Notes: generated by a model from the letters alone, not told the origin. A stretch of 64,000 nucleotides of DNA from Dendrocalamus latiflorus (GCA_017311315.1 CM029654.1:24945879-25009878), one strand, 5' to 3'. Shown: positions 19,665-32,912, counted from the stretch's first letter. Program-made: numbers and translations.

Positions 19665-22336
19665 TGATCGTGCAAAACTGCACACCCGCAAGTGAACTGC
19701 ACACCCGCAAGTGAACGGGCTGCCGCTATGGTAGCAGCGAGAGTCGTGTTCTCCACAGGGACTAGAGTACCGGTGATAGGACACTAAACTAAAGCTAAAT
19801 CGCACAAACTGGAGTCTAAGACTGATTGCTAAACCTATAGAAACTAAAAGGCTGGTGATCAGGTCTAGCAAAAGAAGGACAGCTTGAGAAAGGAAGAGTT
19901 GAAGGTGCATGCGAATAAGAGTGTCTGACTGAAGAAGAGAGAAGAGACGAACCTGAGAATCTAACTCTACTGAGAGAAAGAGAGAAAGAAAGGAGACTAG
20001 TCAGAAATAAAAGAAGGAAAGCTAAGGGGAAAGAGAGATAGAGAGAGAGAGAGCAACAGAGAGAATAGGGCTAGGAGTAGGCTGGAACTAGCAGATGAAG
20101 GAGAAGGGAAAAGAAAGAGAGCAGAGGTAAGAAGAGAGTGCGAGAGACTAGAAGATTAGCAGAGAACTATAAGAAAAAAACGCTTTAGCCTGAGGTAAGA
20201 AAAGAAGAGAGGAATAACTAGGTAGGAAAGATAATCAGAGACTAGAAGGGAAGGAAGAAGAGAGGAGAGAAGAATAGAGAACTATCTATACCGAGAGAAA
20301 AGAAAAGAACTAAGGAAAAGAGTGAGAGAGATAAGAGGTAAGAATGAGGCATAGAGGACTAACTGAAGGAAGAGGAACAGACTAGAGAAGAGGCTAACTG
20401 ACAGAAGAAGATGAGAGGTGAGAAAGAAACTAGGTAAGAGAAGAAGAAAGGTGGCTAGGAGTCAGACAGGGAGAGAGGGAAATGCAGCAAGGGACCAAGG
20501 ATCAACTCTATCGTGAGAAAGAGGAGGAGCGCTAGGAAGTTGGGGGAAATGAACTAATCGGGAAGAAGGTTAGGAATTGGAGGAAAGAAAAGAGCACAGA
20601 GAACAGACGAGAAGAAGCCCAGCGCTTAAGCAAATATCCCAACCCAACACAGCAAGCTCACAGACAGACCAATACCAGGGATATAACAAGACAAGCGATT
20701 AAAATGCAATAACACAAGCTCTACTACTGCAGGAATTAAGATGTAAACCTAACTTAGTAATGACATTAAAATAACAGCATGACATTAACATTTTACTAAT
20801 CAGTAATTAACAGAATGCATACTAAATATTAAATCAGGCAAAAGGATCCACTCTAATCACAGAAGATGATCTCAACATCACAATAAGAAATAAAACACCC
20901 TACCAGCAGAAGTATCAAGCTTATAAACATCTAATGACTATCAAGCAGGAACGATGAATCTAAACAGGAACAAATAATCTGAATAATCATCTCCCATGCG
21001 CAAGAACAACTAAAAGGCACCTTATAATCCCAGATCCGAAATATTCAGGCACATGAACTTAACAGATCCAACACATAAAAATCTCAGATGAACAAGAACA
21101 ACACTACAAGCATACAGATCTGCAAATATCTCACATGCACATCATTCATCCAACACATAAGCATCACAGATTCACAAATAACAATCTCATGCACATCACA
21201 GATATCCCATACAAGCATCACAGGAAAGCATTGCAATATTTAAAATGAAGATTGTGAGATGTTACAACCCTGAAGAGTGGCAGATCCGTTGTGAAGACAG
21301 TATGTAGTGGACGCAGGCAGTAAGAAGTAGATCTGATGCAGAATCCGAAGGGGTAGCCGTGTAGAAGTAGCAGATCAGCCGTAGATGTAGTAGGGGAAGC
21401 AGATCCGGGTAGAAGACGCCGTAGAGGGTGCAGGCAGTAGGGAAGCAGAGGTGGGGTAGCAGATCTATGCGTAGAGGAAGAAGAGGAAGCAGATCCGCGC
21501 TGGGCCACCGTAGAGGAAGCAGATCCAAGCCGAAGAAGTCGAGGAACTCGTAGATCCAGGCTCAGTGAGGGCAGATCCGGGCGTGGCTGGTGGAGGTGCT
21601 CGGGAGAGGGGAGGCGAGCGGATGAGATCTGGGAAGAGGCTAGGGAGGCTGCATGTTTAGGGTGTTGGAGATGGAAGAGAATGGGTGGTGGCTGCTCGGT
21701 GAGGAGAAGTGCGGCGCGGCGGAGGCATGAGGATTTTGGCCAGTGGAGAGGTGGAGATCGTCGAGGCTCTCCAGGAGATCAGTAGTGCGGCTGGGTCTTG
21801 GAGGTGGAAGAGGATGGGTGGTGGCTGCAGATGGAGATGGTCGCGGCGGCGAGGTTCGGTGAGGGAGACGAGCAAGGAAAATGGGGATCTGGCTAATGGA
21901 GGCGATGGAGTGGGGCGGCCGGGTGATCGATCTCGGTGGAGAAGGTGAAGCGGCCGGTTGGATGGCTTTTTCCCAGTGGATTGCGGCTAGGGTTGGAGGT
22001 GTGGTGACCCACTCCCCCCCGGTGGATGAGCTTATATACTTGCGGCGGCTGGCTAGGTTTTCGGCATGTGGTTTTCATTTTAGCCCTTCCCCTTTGGCCA
22101 GATTTGCAACCCTAGCTCCCTTTTAGTGCTGATTTTATGTTTGCACCCCTAGCTCTTTCCCATTTGATCTTCTGTAGATTTTTGCGCCTAGTTCGCGCCT
22201 ACCTGCAACGAGAATTACAAAACACTGAAACAGTCAAAAGGATGATGAAATGCAATTAATTAATGGATTTATGGCAGTTTTCATTACTAATAACAGGGTA
22301 AAGATATAAAAATTTACTGTAAAATGATGCATATCA
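19665..22336 (-). repeat. LTR2 of element A
   Basis: This 2672-bp LTR is 5' LTR of A1 and 3' LTR of A2. Its ends, TATA box (22031-22040), purine block (about 19955-20635) and 19-bp duplication are as in LTR1. It differs from LTR1 and LTR3 chiefly by single-base indels, for example GAGTCTAAG with one G lost near 19812 and losses near 21125 and 21675, plus a few substitutions such as AGGCATAG near 20350. Confidence 0.92.
22031..22040 (-). promoter_or_regulatory. TATA box of element A LTR2
   Basis: The minus strand reads AGTATATAAG at the same LTR position as in LTR1 and LTR3. Confidence 0.6.
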
Positions 22337-22351
22337 TATACCCCCAAGCTT
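22337..22351 (-). other. 3' polypurine tract of unit A2
   Basis: AAGCTTGGGGGTATA on the minus strand, directly before LTR2. Confidence 0.85.
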
Positions 22352-22801
22352 AAACATTTGATTGTCCTCAAGCAAATGATATGATGAATTTTGAACCCAG
22401 GGAAACCAAGAAAACAAGAAAGGATATAAGTGAAGGCTTACAACTAGTCAAATTGCACTCAATAATTTCAAATGAGGCTGACTGATCTACTTTTTACAAG
22501 CTGTTCAAGATCAGAACTAACAATCCAGCAAAGACATCAAAGTGATACTAGAGTTTTTGACCAAATCAAGTTACTCATAAGTACTGAGTCGCACTATATG
22601 ATCACATGGATTGACCAGAATTGAAAAGTAATCAAGACTAGATATCACAGTCAAGAATAAGCATATCCTAGAGTCATTCTTAGGCATTTACTATTGTAGA
22701 TGAAGAGGCTAATGCTCGCATGAAGTTTATGAAAAATCCCACACTTGAGCCAAGATACTTTACTTTTGCTGATTTTTAACAGGCTTTCAAACACACCCCT
22801 G

Positions 22802-22926
22802 GGCACAAGTGCACTTATTCCAACTCTTGGGCATGCTTGCCACTTATTCAGACATTCAAACTTCATTTGGGCAGATCTGCCACTTATTCAACTTTTTTTT
22901 TCATGTGACAAAGTCACTTATTCAAC
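22802..22926 (-). other. Four tandem hairpin repeats, unit A2
   Basis: As in A1, except that the last stem reads GGCACAAGTGCAC on the plus strand, losing one pairing base. Confidence 0.7.
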
Positions 22927-23642
22927 TCACACTTTGCAACACAAAATAGAAATAAGATATTTTCTTTTCTTTTCTTTTCTTTTTAAGCATCATTAACCGG
23001 TTTTCATTATCTCTAAGTACCATGTGACATGGACTTAGGTAAATTAACCCAATTATTGGCTCAGATAGGACTACCGCTTCACAAACTATCATTCAAGCAG
23101 TAGCATCAATGTCTAAAATAAAGTATTATGCCCAAGCATGAATCCTAGGATATTGTTATTCTAGAAGTGATAACTAGAATCAATACAGTTCGCAAAGGTA
23201 AAGATACATGTGTAACTTGCAATGAATCAAAAAAACTAAAGGATCACAAGATTTCTAAGCCAACACAAGATTTCAATGAATATAAGAGTAGACCAATTGG
23301 ATATCACACAGAATTGATATTTACCCCAGTTCTCTTAAACAATTTTTCAATGTGATAACTCTGAATTAAACCAAGACAGCCACATATCACAGACCAAGTA
23401 TTCAATCAGCAGTATATTCAGCACATATTAATGATCAGGGCAGTCACATGTAATCAGCAATAACCCAACATGAGAATGATACTAGCCATAAATCATCAAT
23501 TACACATCATCAACTTCAGTGCCCATGAGTATGACAAAAGAATCATGCTAAAGCATTCTTCATCAATAGACAGATCCCTCCCCAAGCTTGAATCAAACAT
23601 TAACTCAAGGATAAATGTTTTAAATGATTGGAAACAGCTCAC

Positions 23643-23722
23643 CGGGTGCAATAGTTGAAACCGAACAGTATCTCATCATCCTTAAGCTTCCTGCCAGGCT
23701 TGATTGATGGTTCTGCAGGTGC
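23643..23722 (-). other. Exon-like 80-nt module, unit A2
   Basis: Same acceptor tract and GTGAGC donor as A1; length is kept at 80 nt despite a local AAACC/AACCA rearrangement near 23657. Confidence 0.42.
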
Positions 23723-23872
23723 CTGAAAGTGGAAGAAACAAAAAGGAAAAGATAAACTGACACAAAGGTAAATAAAAGAGAAAAACTAAAGTAGAACAGA
23801 AAGAATAAACAGCTCAGGTTGCCTCCTGAGAAGCGCTTGTTTTAGGTCTTTAGCTTGACCACAAAATGAACA

Positions 23873-24981
23873 TCACGTGGGCTCAAAAGAAATTGGAGAA
23901 TCACAGTCAGGACTGACTTGATCTCCACCATTATCCTCATCATTAATTTCAGGAATAGGTTCCCCAACGAAATAGTGTTTCAATCTTTGCCCATTAACCT
24001 TGAAAATGCCCCCAGATTGACTCTCAACCTCAAAAGCTCCACTTCCTAGCTCTTTCTTGATTAAACAAGGCCCAAACCATCTAGATTTGAACTTTCCAGA
24101 GAATAAATGAAACCTAGAGTCAAAAACTAAGACCAGCTGTCCAGGGTGGAAATCACGCCTCAAAATGTGACGGTCATGAATCTTTTAGCTCTTTCTTTGT
24201 AAATCCTTGAGCTTTCATAAGCATCAAGCCTCAATTCGTCAAGTTCACACAGCTGCAGCTTCCTATGTTTCCCAGCTAGACCCATGTCCATGTTGAGTTT
24301 TCTAATTGCCCAATGCGCCCTATGCTCCAGCTCAACAGGAAGATGACAAGCTTTTCCATAAACCAACCTAAAGGGGGACATCCCAATAGGTGTTTTGAAG
24401 CTGTCCTATAAGCCCACAAAGCATCAGGAAGCTTAAGGGACCAATCTGTCCTGGATTTGGAAACAACCTTTTCAAAGATTTGCTTTATCTCTCTATTAGA
24501 AACTTCAACTTGCCCATTAGCTTGAGGATGATAGGGAGTGGTAAATTTATGATTATGGACTCCATACTTGGCTAAGAGGGCTTCAAATTGGCTGTGATTA
24601 AAGTGAGACCCTCCATCACTAATCACAACTCTAGGAATTCCAAACCTAGGAAAGATGATTTGACGAAACAAGCGGCACACAGACTTAGAATCAGCATGAG
24701 CAGTGGGTATAGCCTCAACCCACTTGGACACATAGTCTACTGCCACCAGAATGTGCTTGTACCCTTGAGAAGAGGGTAAATGTCCTATGTAATCTATTCC
24801 CCAAACATCAAAGAGTTCTACCTCAAGAATACCATGCTGAGGCATCTTATGCCGTCCTGACATGTTCCCTGCATGCTGACAGGGATCACAAGACTGAATG
24901 AAAGCATGAATGTCCTTAAACATGGTAGGCCAATAAAATCTAGCTTGAAGAACCTTTGCTTGGGTCTTGGCAGTACCCGCA
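23873..24981 (-). pseudogene. pol: Integrase, C-terminal two thirds (A2), two frameshifts
   Basis: This is the same region as 6321-7431 but with one A missing near 24398 (in TTTTGAAGC) and one T missing near 24183. The frame is therefore split into 24276-24923, 24160-24381 and 23873-24163. The first piece keeps the CDPCQ zinc-finger half and the D, D, E catalytic core; the pieces together cover the whole domain. B2 lies upstream and separates it from the rest of pol. Confidence 0.88.
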
Positions 24982-27114
24982 TGACATGCGTCATTTTTGC
25001 ATATATTTACCCATCATTTTGCCCCATTATTTTTCGCATTTTAGGACCATTTATCATCATTTGCACTATTTTCTATGTTTAATTGCTCGAAATGGACCAT
25101 TTTACATTTTTCTGTATTTTTCTGCAGGCCGGCGCGATCGAGGCGCATAAACAACAAATCTGGCATTTCGGGACTGCTCCGTGCAGATGTGCGTGTCGTC
25201 ACGGACACGTAGGATTTTTTTCGCGATGAAATCGGAATTTCCAAGGGCCAGAACAGAAGAAATGAAATGGGATAAGGACCTAGCTGTAAACCCTAGAAAA
25301 TATTAGAGGGCTAATCTGCAAAAGGGAAAAATCCCCATCTCCTTCTTTTCCATCAGCCGCCGCCAGGGAAGGAGGAGAGCCCGGTTCCAATCTCTGTGTC
25401 TCCCCTTTGCCTCCTTCTCCTCCCCCATTCTCTTCCTCCTCTCCGGCCGCCGGCGAGACCGGGCCGACTCACCGGCGCGCCACTCATTCGCCGCCCCTTC
25501 TCCTTACCCTTCTCCGGCCGCTCTTCTCCACGTCCTACCGCCTCCCTTCTCCTACCTCGGCCGCCGCCTCTTGTCGCTACTCCGGTGCGCCGCCTCCCCT
25601 GTTCATTCACCACCGCCCTCTTCCTCTCCTCGGTTCGGCCACCACCTTCGCCGGCCGCCAAGTGCCTCACTTCTTCCACCCGCCGCCTCTCTTCGCCTAC
25701 CCCCACCGGCGCGCCGCCTCCCTTTCTCCACCGCGCCACCAAGCCTCCTCCGGTGCGCCATCCTTCCCTTCTGCACCTCCACCCGAGCGCCCCTCTCCTC
25801 CCGGCCTTCTCCATCCGTTGCTCCACAGCGCCGCTCCACTTCACCGGCCACCGTTTCCCAACCCTTCTCCTCCCTCTACGCCACCACTCACCACAGAGCA
25901 CCGCCGCCTACTCCTCCGCAACCTCCCTTGCGCCGCCGCCCTCACCGTGCGCCGTCGACCTCCATCAGCGCCGCCATCCCGACGCCAAGCTCGGCGACCA
26001 CGACCCCGACTTGTTCCACACCGCCGACCTCTGCTACTCCACGGCTCCGCCGGCGCTTCAACCTCTCCATCGACGGCGGCGACTCCACTGCAGCACCAGC
26101 CGCCTCCCAGATCAGCGCCGCCGACATCACCACCTCCTCAACTTCTCTTTCTTCGGTTCATGCTCCAATTCTTCTTCCTTTCTCTATTTTCTGTTCTCAA
26201 TTTCTGTTCAACTTTATTACTATTAGTGTTTGTTAATTTTTATTGCATAATGGATGTTAACTTGTGATCTTTGATCTGTGTGATGGTTAATTTTGCACTG
26301 TGATGAATGTGTCCTGTTATTGTTATATATGTTCTGTTAGTTTGTCCTGTTCTGTACTTCTGTTATTGTGATAACTGTGCAATTTTTGTTCTATTAGTAG
26401 TATGGTCAGTGTGTGTGCTTCCTGTGTATCGATGTCTTGTGCTTGTCTTGTTGTTAGCGTAGTATATGTGTATGCTTGAGAGTCTCGTCGAATTAGCTAA
26501 CCGGTGACCGTTCCCCTCCTTGTGCTGTCTCAACCTTCCCTTTGCTGTCTCGACTCTCTCCTTTCTTCTCTTCGCGGTATGTCGATAGTTAAGTCTGCGC
26601 TCTTTGTAGTAGTTGTTTATTTTGTGTTGTCGTGTCCCGTCGTCGTCTAGTTAGCCGTCGACCGTTTTCTCCCTCGTTCACTCTCGACTCCCTCCTTGCT
26701 TCTAGACTCCCCCAGTGCTTCTCGACTTTCTCTTTCTGTCTAGCGGTCGGTAGTTAGTTTGGTCGTCGGTCGGTAGTCGTGTTCGTTCGTTTAGTCGTCG
26801 TTTGCTATCGTGCGTCGTTGTCGTTTGTTTAGTTAGTCGTTGTTTTGTTTGTTCGGTTGTACGACATCAATTCGTACGGTCGTTCGTCCCGTCGTCCTTC
26901 GATCGTTTAGTCGTTCGTTGTTTCTTCTTTGTGAGTTAGAGTTCGTTTGGTCGTTTTAGTCGTTTTAGTTTAGTTTTTCTCCCCCGTTTCGTTTGACCTA
27001 GCTTTAGCCAAGCATCGGTAGCCTCAGTCTAGTCCCTGTGGAGAACACGACACTCGCCGCTATTTCAGTGGCAACCCGTGCACTTGCGGTGTGCTATTTT
27101 GCACGATCAAGTCA
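24982..27114 (+). repeat. 5' LTR of element B2
   Basis: Near-identical to the B1 5' LTR, sharing T at 26070 and the doubled GTCGTTTTAG. Local indels: one extra T near 25220, one A lost near 25944, one C lost near 26804 and one G lost near 27090. The A loss alters the long proline-rich frames, which argues that they are not maintained as genes. Confidence 0.92.
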
Positions 27115-27117
27115 TTT

Positions 27118-27135
27118 TGGCGCCGTTGCCGGGGA
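27118..27135 (+). other. Primer-binding site, tRNA-Asp type (B2)
   Basis: TGGCGCCGTTGCCGGGGA, three bases after the LTR. Confidence 0.9.
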
Positions 27136-27335
27136 CTAGCTTAGAGCGATAGTGTTAGGCTATAGACTAGGTCATTATTTGTTTTGTGTTTGTGCTGACT
27201 TGTCTTTCATATTGTCATTGTCCATATTTGTGATATATTGCTAACCCCTAACCCTTTCCTAGCTATCTCTATTTCTTTTTGTGGTTTTCCTCATCTTTTC
27301 TCGTAGGTTGATCGTTAGAGATATATATTGAGGAT

Positions 27336-29338
27336 ATGACATTAGTTCATGATCTTGGGCTCCGAGTAGTCAGAGTGCTATGTCAGGGCCGGTTTTGCCA
27401 GTATTTGAGGTCGATGATTTTGAGTTGAGACCTGGTCTGATTGCCTTGATTCAGGAGACCCGTTTTGGAGGATTACCTACTGAGGACCCTTATGAGCATA
27501 TTCGCATATTCTTGGAGTATTGTGATACAGTCAAATATCATGGGGTTTCTCAGGACACTATCAGATGCAGATTATTCATATTCTCTTTTCGAGATGGTGC
27601 TCGTACCTGGTTTTATTCTTTGCCATCGAGGTCATTCACTTGGGATCAGCTGTCATGTGCTTTCTTAGAGAGATACTTTCCGCTATCCAGACAGTTTGAG
27701 ATCCGTGATCAGATCTTCAGTTTTGCTCAGCTTGATGGAGAGAGTTTGTATGATGCTTGGGAGCGATACAAGGCTTTGCTCAGGAGATGTCCTCACCACG
27801 GTCTAGAGAGATGGCTTGTTCTGCAGATTTTCTACAGAGGCTTGACATGTGCCACACGATCTTTGGTTGATGCAGCAGCTGGTGGAACAATCACAAACAG
27901 GACACTTGATGATGCATTCACTCTCATTGAGAACATGGCTTCCCATCAATTCCAGTGGTACAATGAGAAGCCTTGTTCGGATTCTTTGACAGCTAGAGTG
28001 CATGCACCTGAGCATCATATGGATCAGTACAATTTGAGCTCTAGTCAGCCACATCCTTCTCTGTCATCACACCAGCATAGTTTTCATTCCACTACTACAC
28101 CTCAGCAGCAGTTACCTACTCTTCATCATGATCAGATTTATAGCCCCGAGCTGTCTGTTTTGCATACATCTCATCTGGAGTCACAGTTATGTGGTGTGAA
28201 GACTTTGATGACCCAATTGCATGATCTTAGAGAGGCTATGCGCACTTTGACTTCCCGTTGTGACAGTTTGGCATCCTCACAGTCTTACCCGAGTTCTCTA
28301 GCTCACTACCAGTCTGTCACCACGGAGAGCGGTACGACTTTTGTTGAGCCTACTCCACCTACTCCACCAGTGCTTCAGCACAGTCAGCCTACAGCTTCTA
28401 GACATCCTCCACGTCATCACCATAAGATGCCATCTACTCAGTCTCCTAGTCAGTGCTACAGGATAGATGAGATTGATGAGCTTATTCCTGAGACGACTTT
28501 GAGTACCATTGATACACACCTCTTTGAGTCGGATTCTATATGTGACATGGTTGAGCTTCAACGGATTATCTTTGATGACGATGATATCACTCCTATGGTG
28601 CATATGGTAGCTCACACTGACGCCATCCTTCCAGACTCAGTACTTCAGATTGATGATTTTTTCATGGATGAGCCTAAGTTAGAGGCTGTTAGCTTTGATG
28701 TGGAGGACTCTCACTGCTTTGACCTCGATCCTGTGCTTCTTGAGACCATTATGGAGAGATTCACCTTTGAGGATGTGGGCCACTTAGATGATTATTTGAT
28801 CTTTGAGCCCGAGATGGAGATATTCATTCTTGATGATGAGGGGGCTGCTTCCGATGTCGAGGAGGAGCATATTTCTATTGATCCACCACTAGCTACTTCC
28901 TTCGTCGACATCGCCCCTCGGGAGGTTTCTACTACCGTGCATTCTACTTCATCTACACTTCAGGTAGTTTGGAAACTCTTCTACGATTATCTCAGGTTTG
29001 ACTTCTTTGGCTTAGATGAGACATATTCCATTGATGATGTTGTTCCTACCTCCTATGTTGAGACCTGTAGTCCTCATGATGTACCTTATAGATATGCTTG
29101 TGTGATTGGATATTCTATTGATAACTTCAATGGCTTCAACCCTGTCACATATACATGCCATATCTTTGAGGTTATTTGTAGGGTTTCACTTGTGTACCAT
29201 CGACTACGAGCGGACATGGTTCGAGTCGATATTCCTTGGGATCCAGGTGGATTTCGAGGCATGTTGTTTCATGAGGAGGGCGGACATGTTCCTTTTCCAT
29301 GTCTCGTCCTTGGCCTTCCTCCCGCTACATCCAAATGA
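27336..29338 (+). pseudogene. gag: Gag-like protein of B2 (start region frameshifted)
   Basis: The ATG at 27336 is followed by loss of one T near 27354, so the normal start is out of frame with the rest. From the internal ATG at 27380 (MSGPVLPVFEV) the frame is open for 652 codons to 29338. Translation from 27380 would lack only the first 15 residues and keep the entire Gag core, Ser/Gln-rich linker, acidic region and PR-RT linker scar. The body is essentially identical to B3. Confidence 0.85.
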
Positions 29339-29411
29339 GCTTCTCTTTTTCCTTTTATTTCCATTTTGTTTGTTAGTTTCTCCTCTTTTCTTTTCTTTCT
29401 TTTTATTTCAG

Positions 29412-29492
29412 GTCCCGTGCTAGATCCTCATCCTTACATGTGCGAGAAGCCATGGGATGACTTGTCTACTTCCACTACATCATATATGCCCG
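29412..29492 (+). other. Exon-like 81-nt module, B2
   Basis: Identical to the B1 module, with the same pyrimidine tract and GTGAGC donor. Confidence 0.43.
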
Positions 29493-30202
29493 GTGAGCTG
29501 TTTCTTACCCCTTTAAGCGCATTCTCGATTCATTGCTCAATTTAAGCTTGGGGGAGGACTTGTATGTGTATGGATGATGTTCTAGCATGTTTGTATTATA
29601 TTTGTGAGCATTTGAGCTTATTGTCGTGTAGATGATGATTTATGGTCATTCTTATGCTTGATGTTACGCTTGTGTTGATGATATATGACCTTTACTATTG
29701 CTCTCATGTTATGCTTGATTGTATATTTTGGTCATGTGAGCCCATGCTATGATTAAACAAGAAAGGTCATACCGAAATTTCATTGAGCTATATTGTCACT
29801 AGTTTCTTGTATGTCTTAAGTCACTTGGCATCATATTAAAGTTTGAGCTTTGGTTATTATCCTTGATGTGCTTAGAAACCTTGTGATCCTATAGCATTTG
29901 ATTCATTGCGAGTTACACATGTGTTTTGACCATTTGCAGATTGAATTGGTTCTAGTCATAGCCTCTTGAATGATTATATCTTAGTTTCATGCTTTGGCAT
30001 ATGTTATTTTAGATATTGATACTTTACTTGGGTGTAAAATTTGTGAAAAGGGTAGTCCTATCTTGAGCTAATAACTTGGTTGATTTAGCTAGGTATCCAT
30101 GTCTCGAGACACGTGTTACTTAGCATTAATGAAAACCGGTTAAAGATGCTTAATCAAAACTGAAAAAGGAAAAAAAAATGTTTTGTAATGTGTGAGTGTG
30201 AG

Positions 30203-30327
30203 AAATAAGTGACTATGTCACATTGGTTTGAAAATGTGTTGAATAAGTGGCATTTTTGCCCAAGTGAAGTGTGAGTGAATAAGCGGCAAGTTTGCCCAAA
30301 TGTTTGAATAAGTGGCACAAGTGCCCA
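30203..30327 (+). other. Four tandem hairpin repeats, B2
   Basis: All four inverted repeats are as in B1, ending with GGCAC-AA-GTGCC at 30314-30325. Confidence 0.75.
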
Positions 30328-30769
30328 ATGTGTTCTAAAACTGCTAAAAATCAACAAAAATTAGGTATCATGGCTCAAGTGTGGACTTTTTCATAAATAT
30401 CATGCGAGTATTAGTCTCTTTATCTCAAATAGCATATGCCTTAGCATGACCCTTTGCTATGCTCATTCTTGATGTTATACCTAGTTCCGATGCTTTACAA
30501 TTTTGGTTGGATTCATGCGATCACTTGAGTGTATTTCAACACTTTTGTGTGTAACTTGATTTAGTCAAATGTTGTAGTTATCATTTGAGATCTTTGCTTG
30601 ATTCATTCTCATCTTGGATGGTTCTCAAAACTCAAGTTAGATAATCACATTTCGCATTGTTGTATGTCACTTGATTTATTACATGCATTTAACTAGTCTT
30701 TTACCTCACGACTACTTGTTGTCCGGGTTCGATAATTCATGCCATTTACTTGAGGACAAGTAAACGTTT

Positions 30770-30782
30770 AAGCTTGGGGGTA
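30770..30782 (+). other. 3' polypurine tract of element B2
   Basis: AAGCTTGGGGGTA next to the 3' LTR. Confidence 0.87.
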
Positions 30783-32907
30783 TGACATGCGTCATTTTTG
30801 CATATATTTACCCATCATTTTGCCCCATTATTTTTCGCATTTTAGGACCATTTATCATCATTTGCACTATTTTCTATGTTTAATTGCTCGAAATGGACCA
30901 TTTTACATTTTTCTGTATTTTTCTGCAGGCCGGCGCGATCGAGGCGCATAAACAACAAATCTGGCATTTCGGGACTGCTCCGTGCAGATGTGCGTGTCGT
31001 CACGGACACGTAGGATTTTTTCGCGATGAAATCGGAATTTCCAAGGGCCAGAACAGAAGAAATGAAATGGGATAAGGACCTAGCTGTAAACCCTAGAAAA
31101 TATTAGAGGGCTAATCTGCAAAAGGGAAAAATCCCCATCTCCTTCTTTTCCATCAGCCGCCGCCAGGGAAGGAGGAGAGCCCGGTTCCAATCTCTGTGTC
31201 TCCCCTTTGCCTCCTTCTCCTCCCCCATTCTCTTCCTCCTCTCCGGCCGCCGGCGAGACCGGGCCGACTCACCGGCGCGCCACTCATTCGCCGCCCCTTC
31301 TCCTTACCCTTCTCCGGCCGCTCTTCTCCACGTCCTACCGCCTCCCTTCTCCTACCTCGGCCGCCGCCTCTTGTCGCTACTCCGGTGCGCCGCCTCCCCT
31401 GTTCATTCACCACCGCCCTCTTCCTCTCCTCGGTTCGGCCACCACCTTCGCCGGCCGCCAAGTGCCTCACTTCTTCCACCCGCCGCCTCTCTTCGCCTAC
31501 CCCCACCGGCGCGCCGCCTCCCTTTCTCCACCGCGCCACCAAGCCTCCTCCGGTGCGCCATCCTTCCCTTCTGCACCTCCACCCGAGCGCCCCTCTCCTC
31601 CCGGCCTTCTCCATCCGTTGCTCCACAGCGCCGCTCCACTTCACCGGCCACCGTTTCCCAACCCTTCTCCTCCCTCTACGCCACCACTCACCACAGAGCA
31701 CCGCCGCCTACTCCTCCGCAACCTCCCTTGCGCCGCCGCCCTCAACCGTGCGCCGTCGACCTCCATCAGCGCCGCCATCCCGACGCCAAGCTCGGCGACC
31801 ACGACCCCGACTTGTTCCACACCGCCGACCTCTGCTACTCCACGGCTCCGCCGGCGCTTCAACCTCTCCACCGACGGCGGCGACTCCACTGCAGCACCAG
31901 CCGCCTCCCAGATCAGCGCCGCCGACATCACCACCTCCTCAACTTCTCTTTCTTCGGTTCATGCTCCAATTCTTCTTCCTTTCTCTATTTTCTGTTCTCA
32001 ATTTCTGTTCAACTTTATTACTATTAGTGTTTGTTAATTTTTATTGCATAATGGATGTTAACTTGTGATCTTTGATCTGTGTGATGGTTAATTTTGCACT
32101 GTGATGAATGTGTCCTGTTATTGTTATATATGTTCTGTTAGTTTGTCCTGTTCTGTACTTCTGTTATTGTGATAACTGTGCAATTTTTGTTCTATTAGTA
32201 GTATGGTCAGTGTGTGTGCTTCCTGTGTATCGATGTCTTGTGCTTGTCTTGTTGTTAGCGTAGTATATGTGTATGCTTGAGAGTCTCGTCGAATTAGCTA
32301 ACCGGCGACCGTTCCCCTCCTTGTGCTGTCTCAACCTTCCCTTTGCTGTCTCGACTCTCTCCTTTCTTCTCTTCGTGGTATGTCGATAGTTAAGTCTGCG
32401 CTCTTTGTAGTAGTTGTTTGTTTTGTGTTGTCGTGTCCCGTCGTCGTCTAGTTAGCCGTCGACCGTTTTCTCCCTCGTTCACTCTTGACTCCCTCCTTGC
32501 TTCTAGACTCCCCCAGTGCTTCTCGACTTTCTCTTTCTGTCTAGCGGTCGGTAGTTAGTTTGGTCGTCGGTCGGTAGTCGTGTTCGTTCGTTTAGTCGTC
32601 GTTTCGTTATCGTGCGTCGTTGTCGTTTGTGTAGTTAGTCGTTGTTTTGTTTGTTCGGTTGTACGACATCAATTCGTACGGTCGTTCGTCCCGTCGTCCT
32701 TCGATCGTTTAGTCGTTCGTTGTTTCTTCTTTGTGAGTTAGAGTTCGTTTGGTCGTTTTAGTTTAGTTTTTTCCCCCGTTTCGTTTGACCTAGCTTTAGC
32801 CAAGCATCGGTAGCCTCAGTCTAGTCCCTGTGGAGAACACGACACTCGCCGCTATTTCAGTGGCAACCCGTGCACTTGCGGGTGTGCTATTTTGCACGAT
32901 CAAGTCA
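30783..32907 (+). repeat. 3' LTR of element B2
   Basis: As the B1 3' LTR, with GTTATCG, GTGTAG and a single GTCGTTTTAG, but with G at 32288 (GTCTCGTCG), where the 3' LTRs of B1 and B3 have A. Confidence 0.93.
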
Positions 32908-32912
32908 CCGCA

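Larger units (their letters stand above)
2103..22336 (-). mobile_element. Element A, unit A1 (Athila-like), interrupted by B1
   Basis: Running on the minus strand: 5' LTR = LTR2, PBS, gag-pol first part (19555 to 15361), element B1 (7432-15355), gag-pol last part (7431 to 6321), 3' region, PPT, 3' LTR = LTR1. The pol order PR-RT-RNaseH-IN is Ty3/gypsy. The style of the protease (CDLGSS), the RT (LPFGLCNAPGTFQR in the sister copies), the tRNA-Asp PBS and the long LTRs point to the Athila lineage. The first part is broken by many single-base indels; the last part is intact. Confidence 0.88.
22352..23872 (-). other. 3' non-coding region of unit A2
   Basis: Same layout as in A1: hairpin repeats 22802-22926 (the fourth stem has lost one C near 22812), (TTTTC)n near 22960-22985, internal PPT-like site 23577-23588 with one C fewer, and the exon-like module at 23643-23722. 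No long ORF is present. Confidence 0.78.
29339..30769 (+). other. 3' non-coding region of element B2
   Basis: Same modules as B1: exon-like 29412-29492, internal PPT-like 29544-29556, palindrome TGTCTCGAGACA near 30100, hairpin repeats 30203-30327. It has TTATTTTAG near 30005 where B1 has TTTTTTAG. Confidence 0.8.
24982..32907 (+). mobile_element. Element B2, gag-only non-autonomous LTR retrotransposon
   Basis: Same structure and same insertion site as B1: LTRs 24982-27114 and 30783-32907, target duplication CCGCA at 24977-24981 and 32908-32912. The 5' LTR has several single-base indels that the 3' LTR and the gag body lack. Confidence 0.93.
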
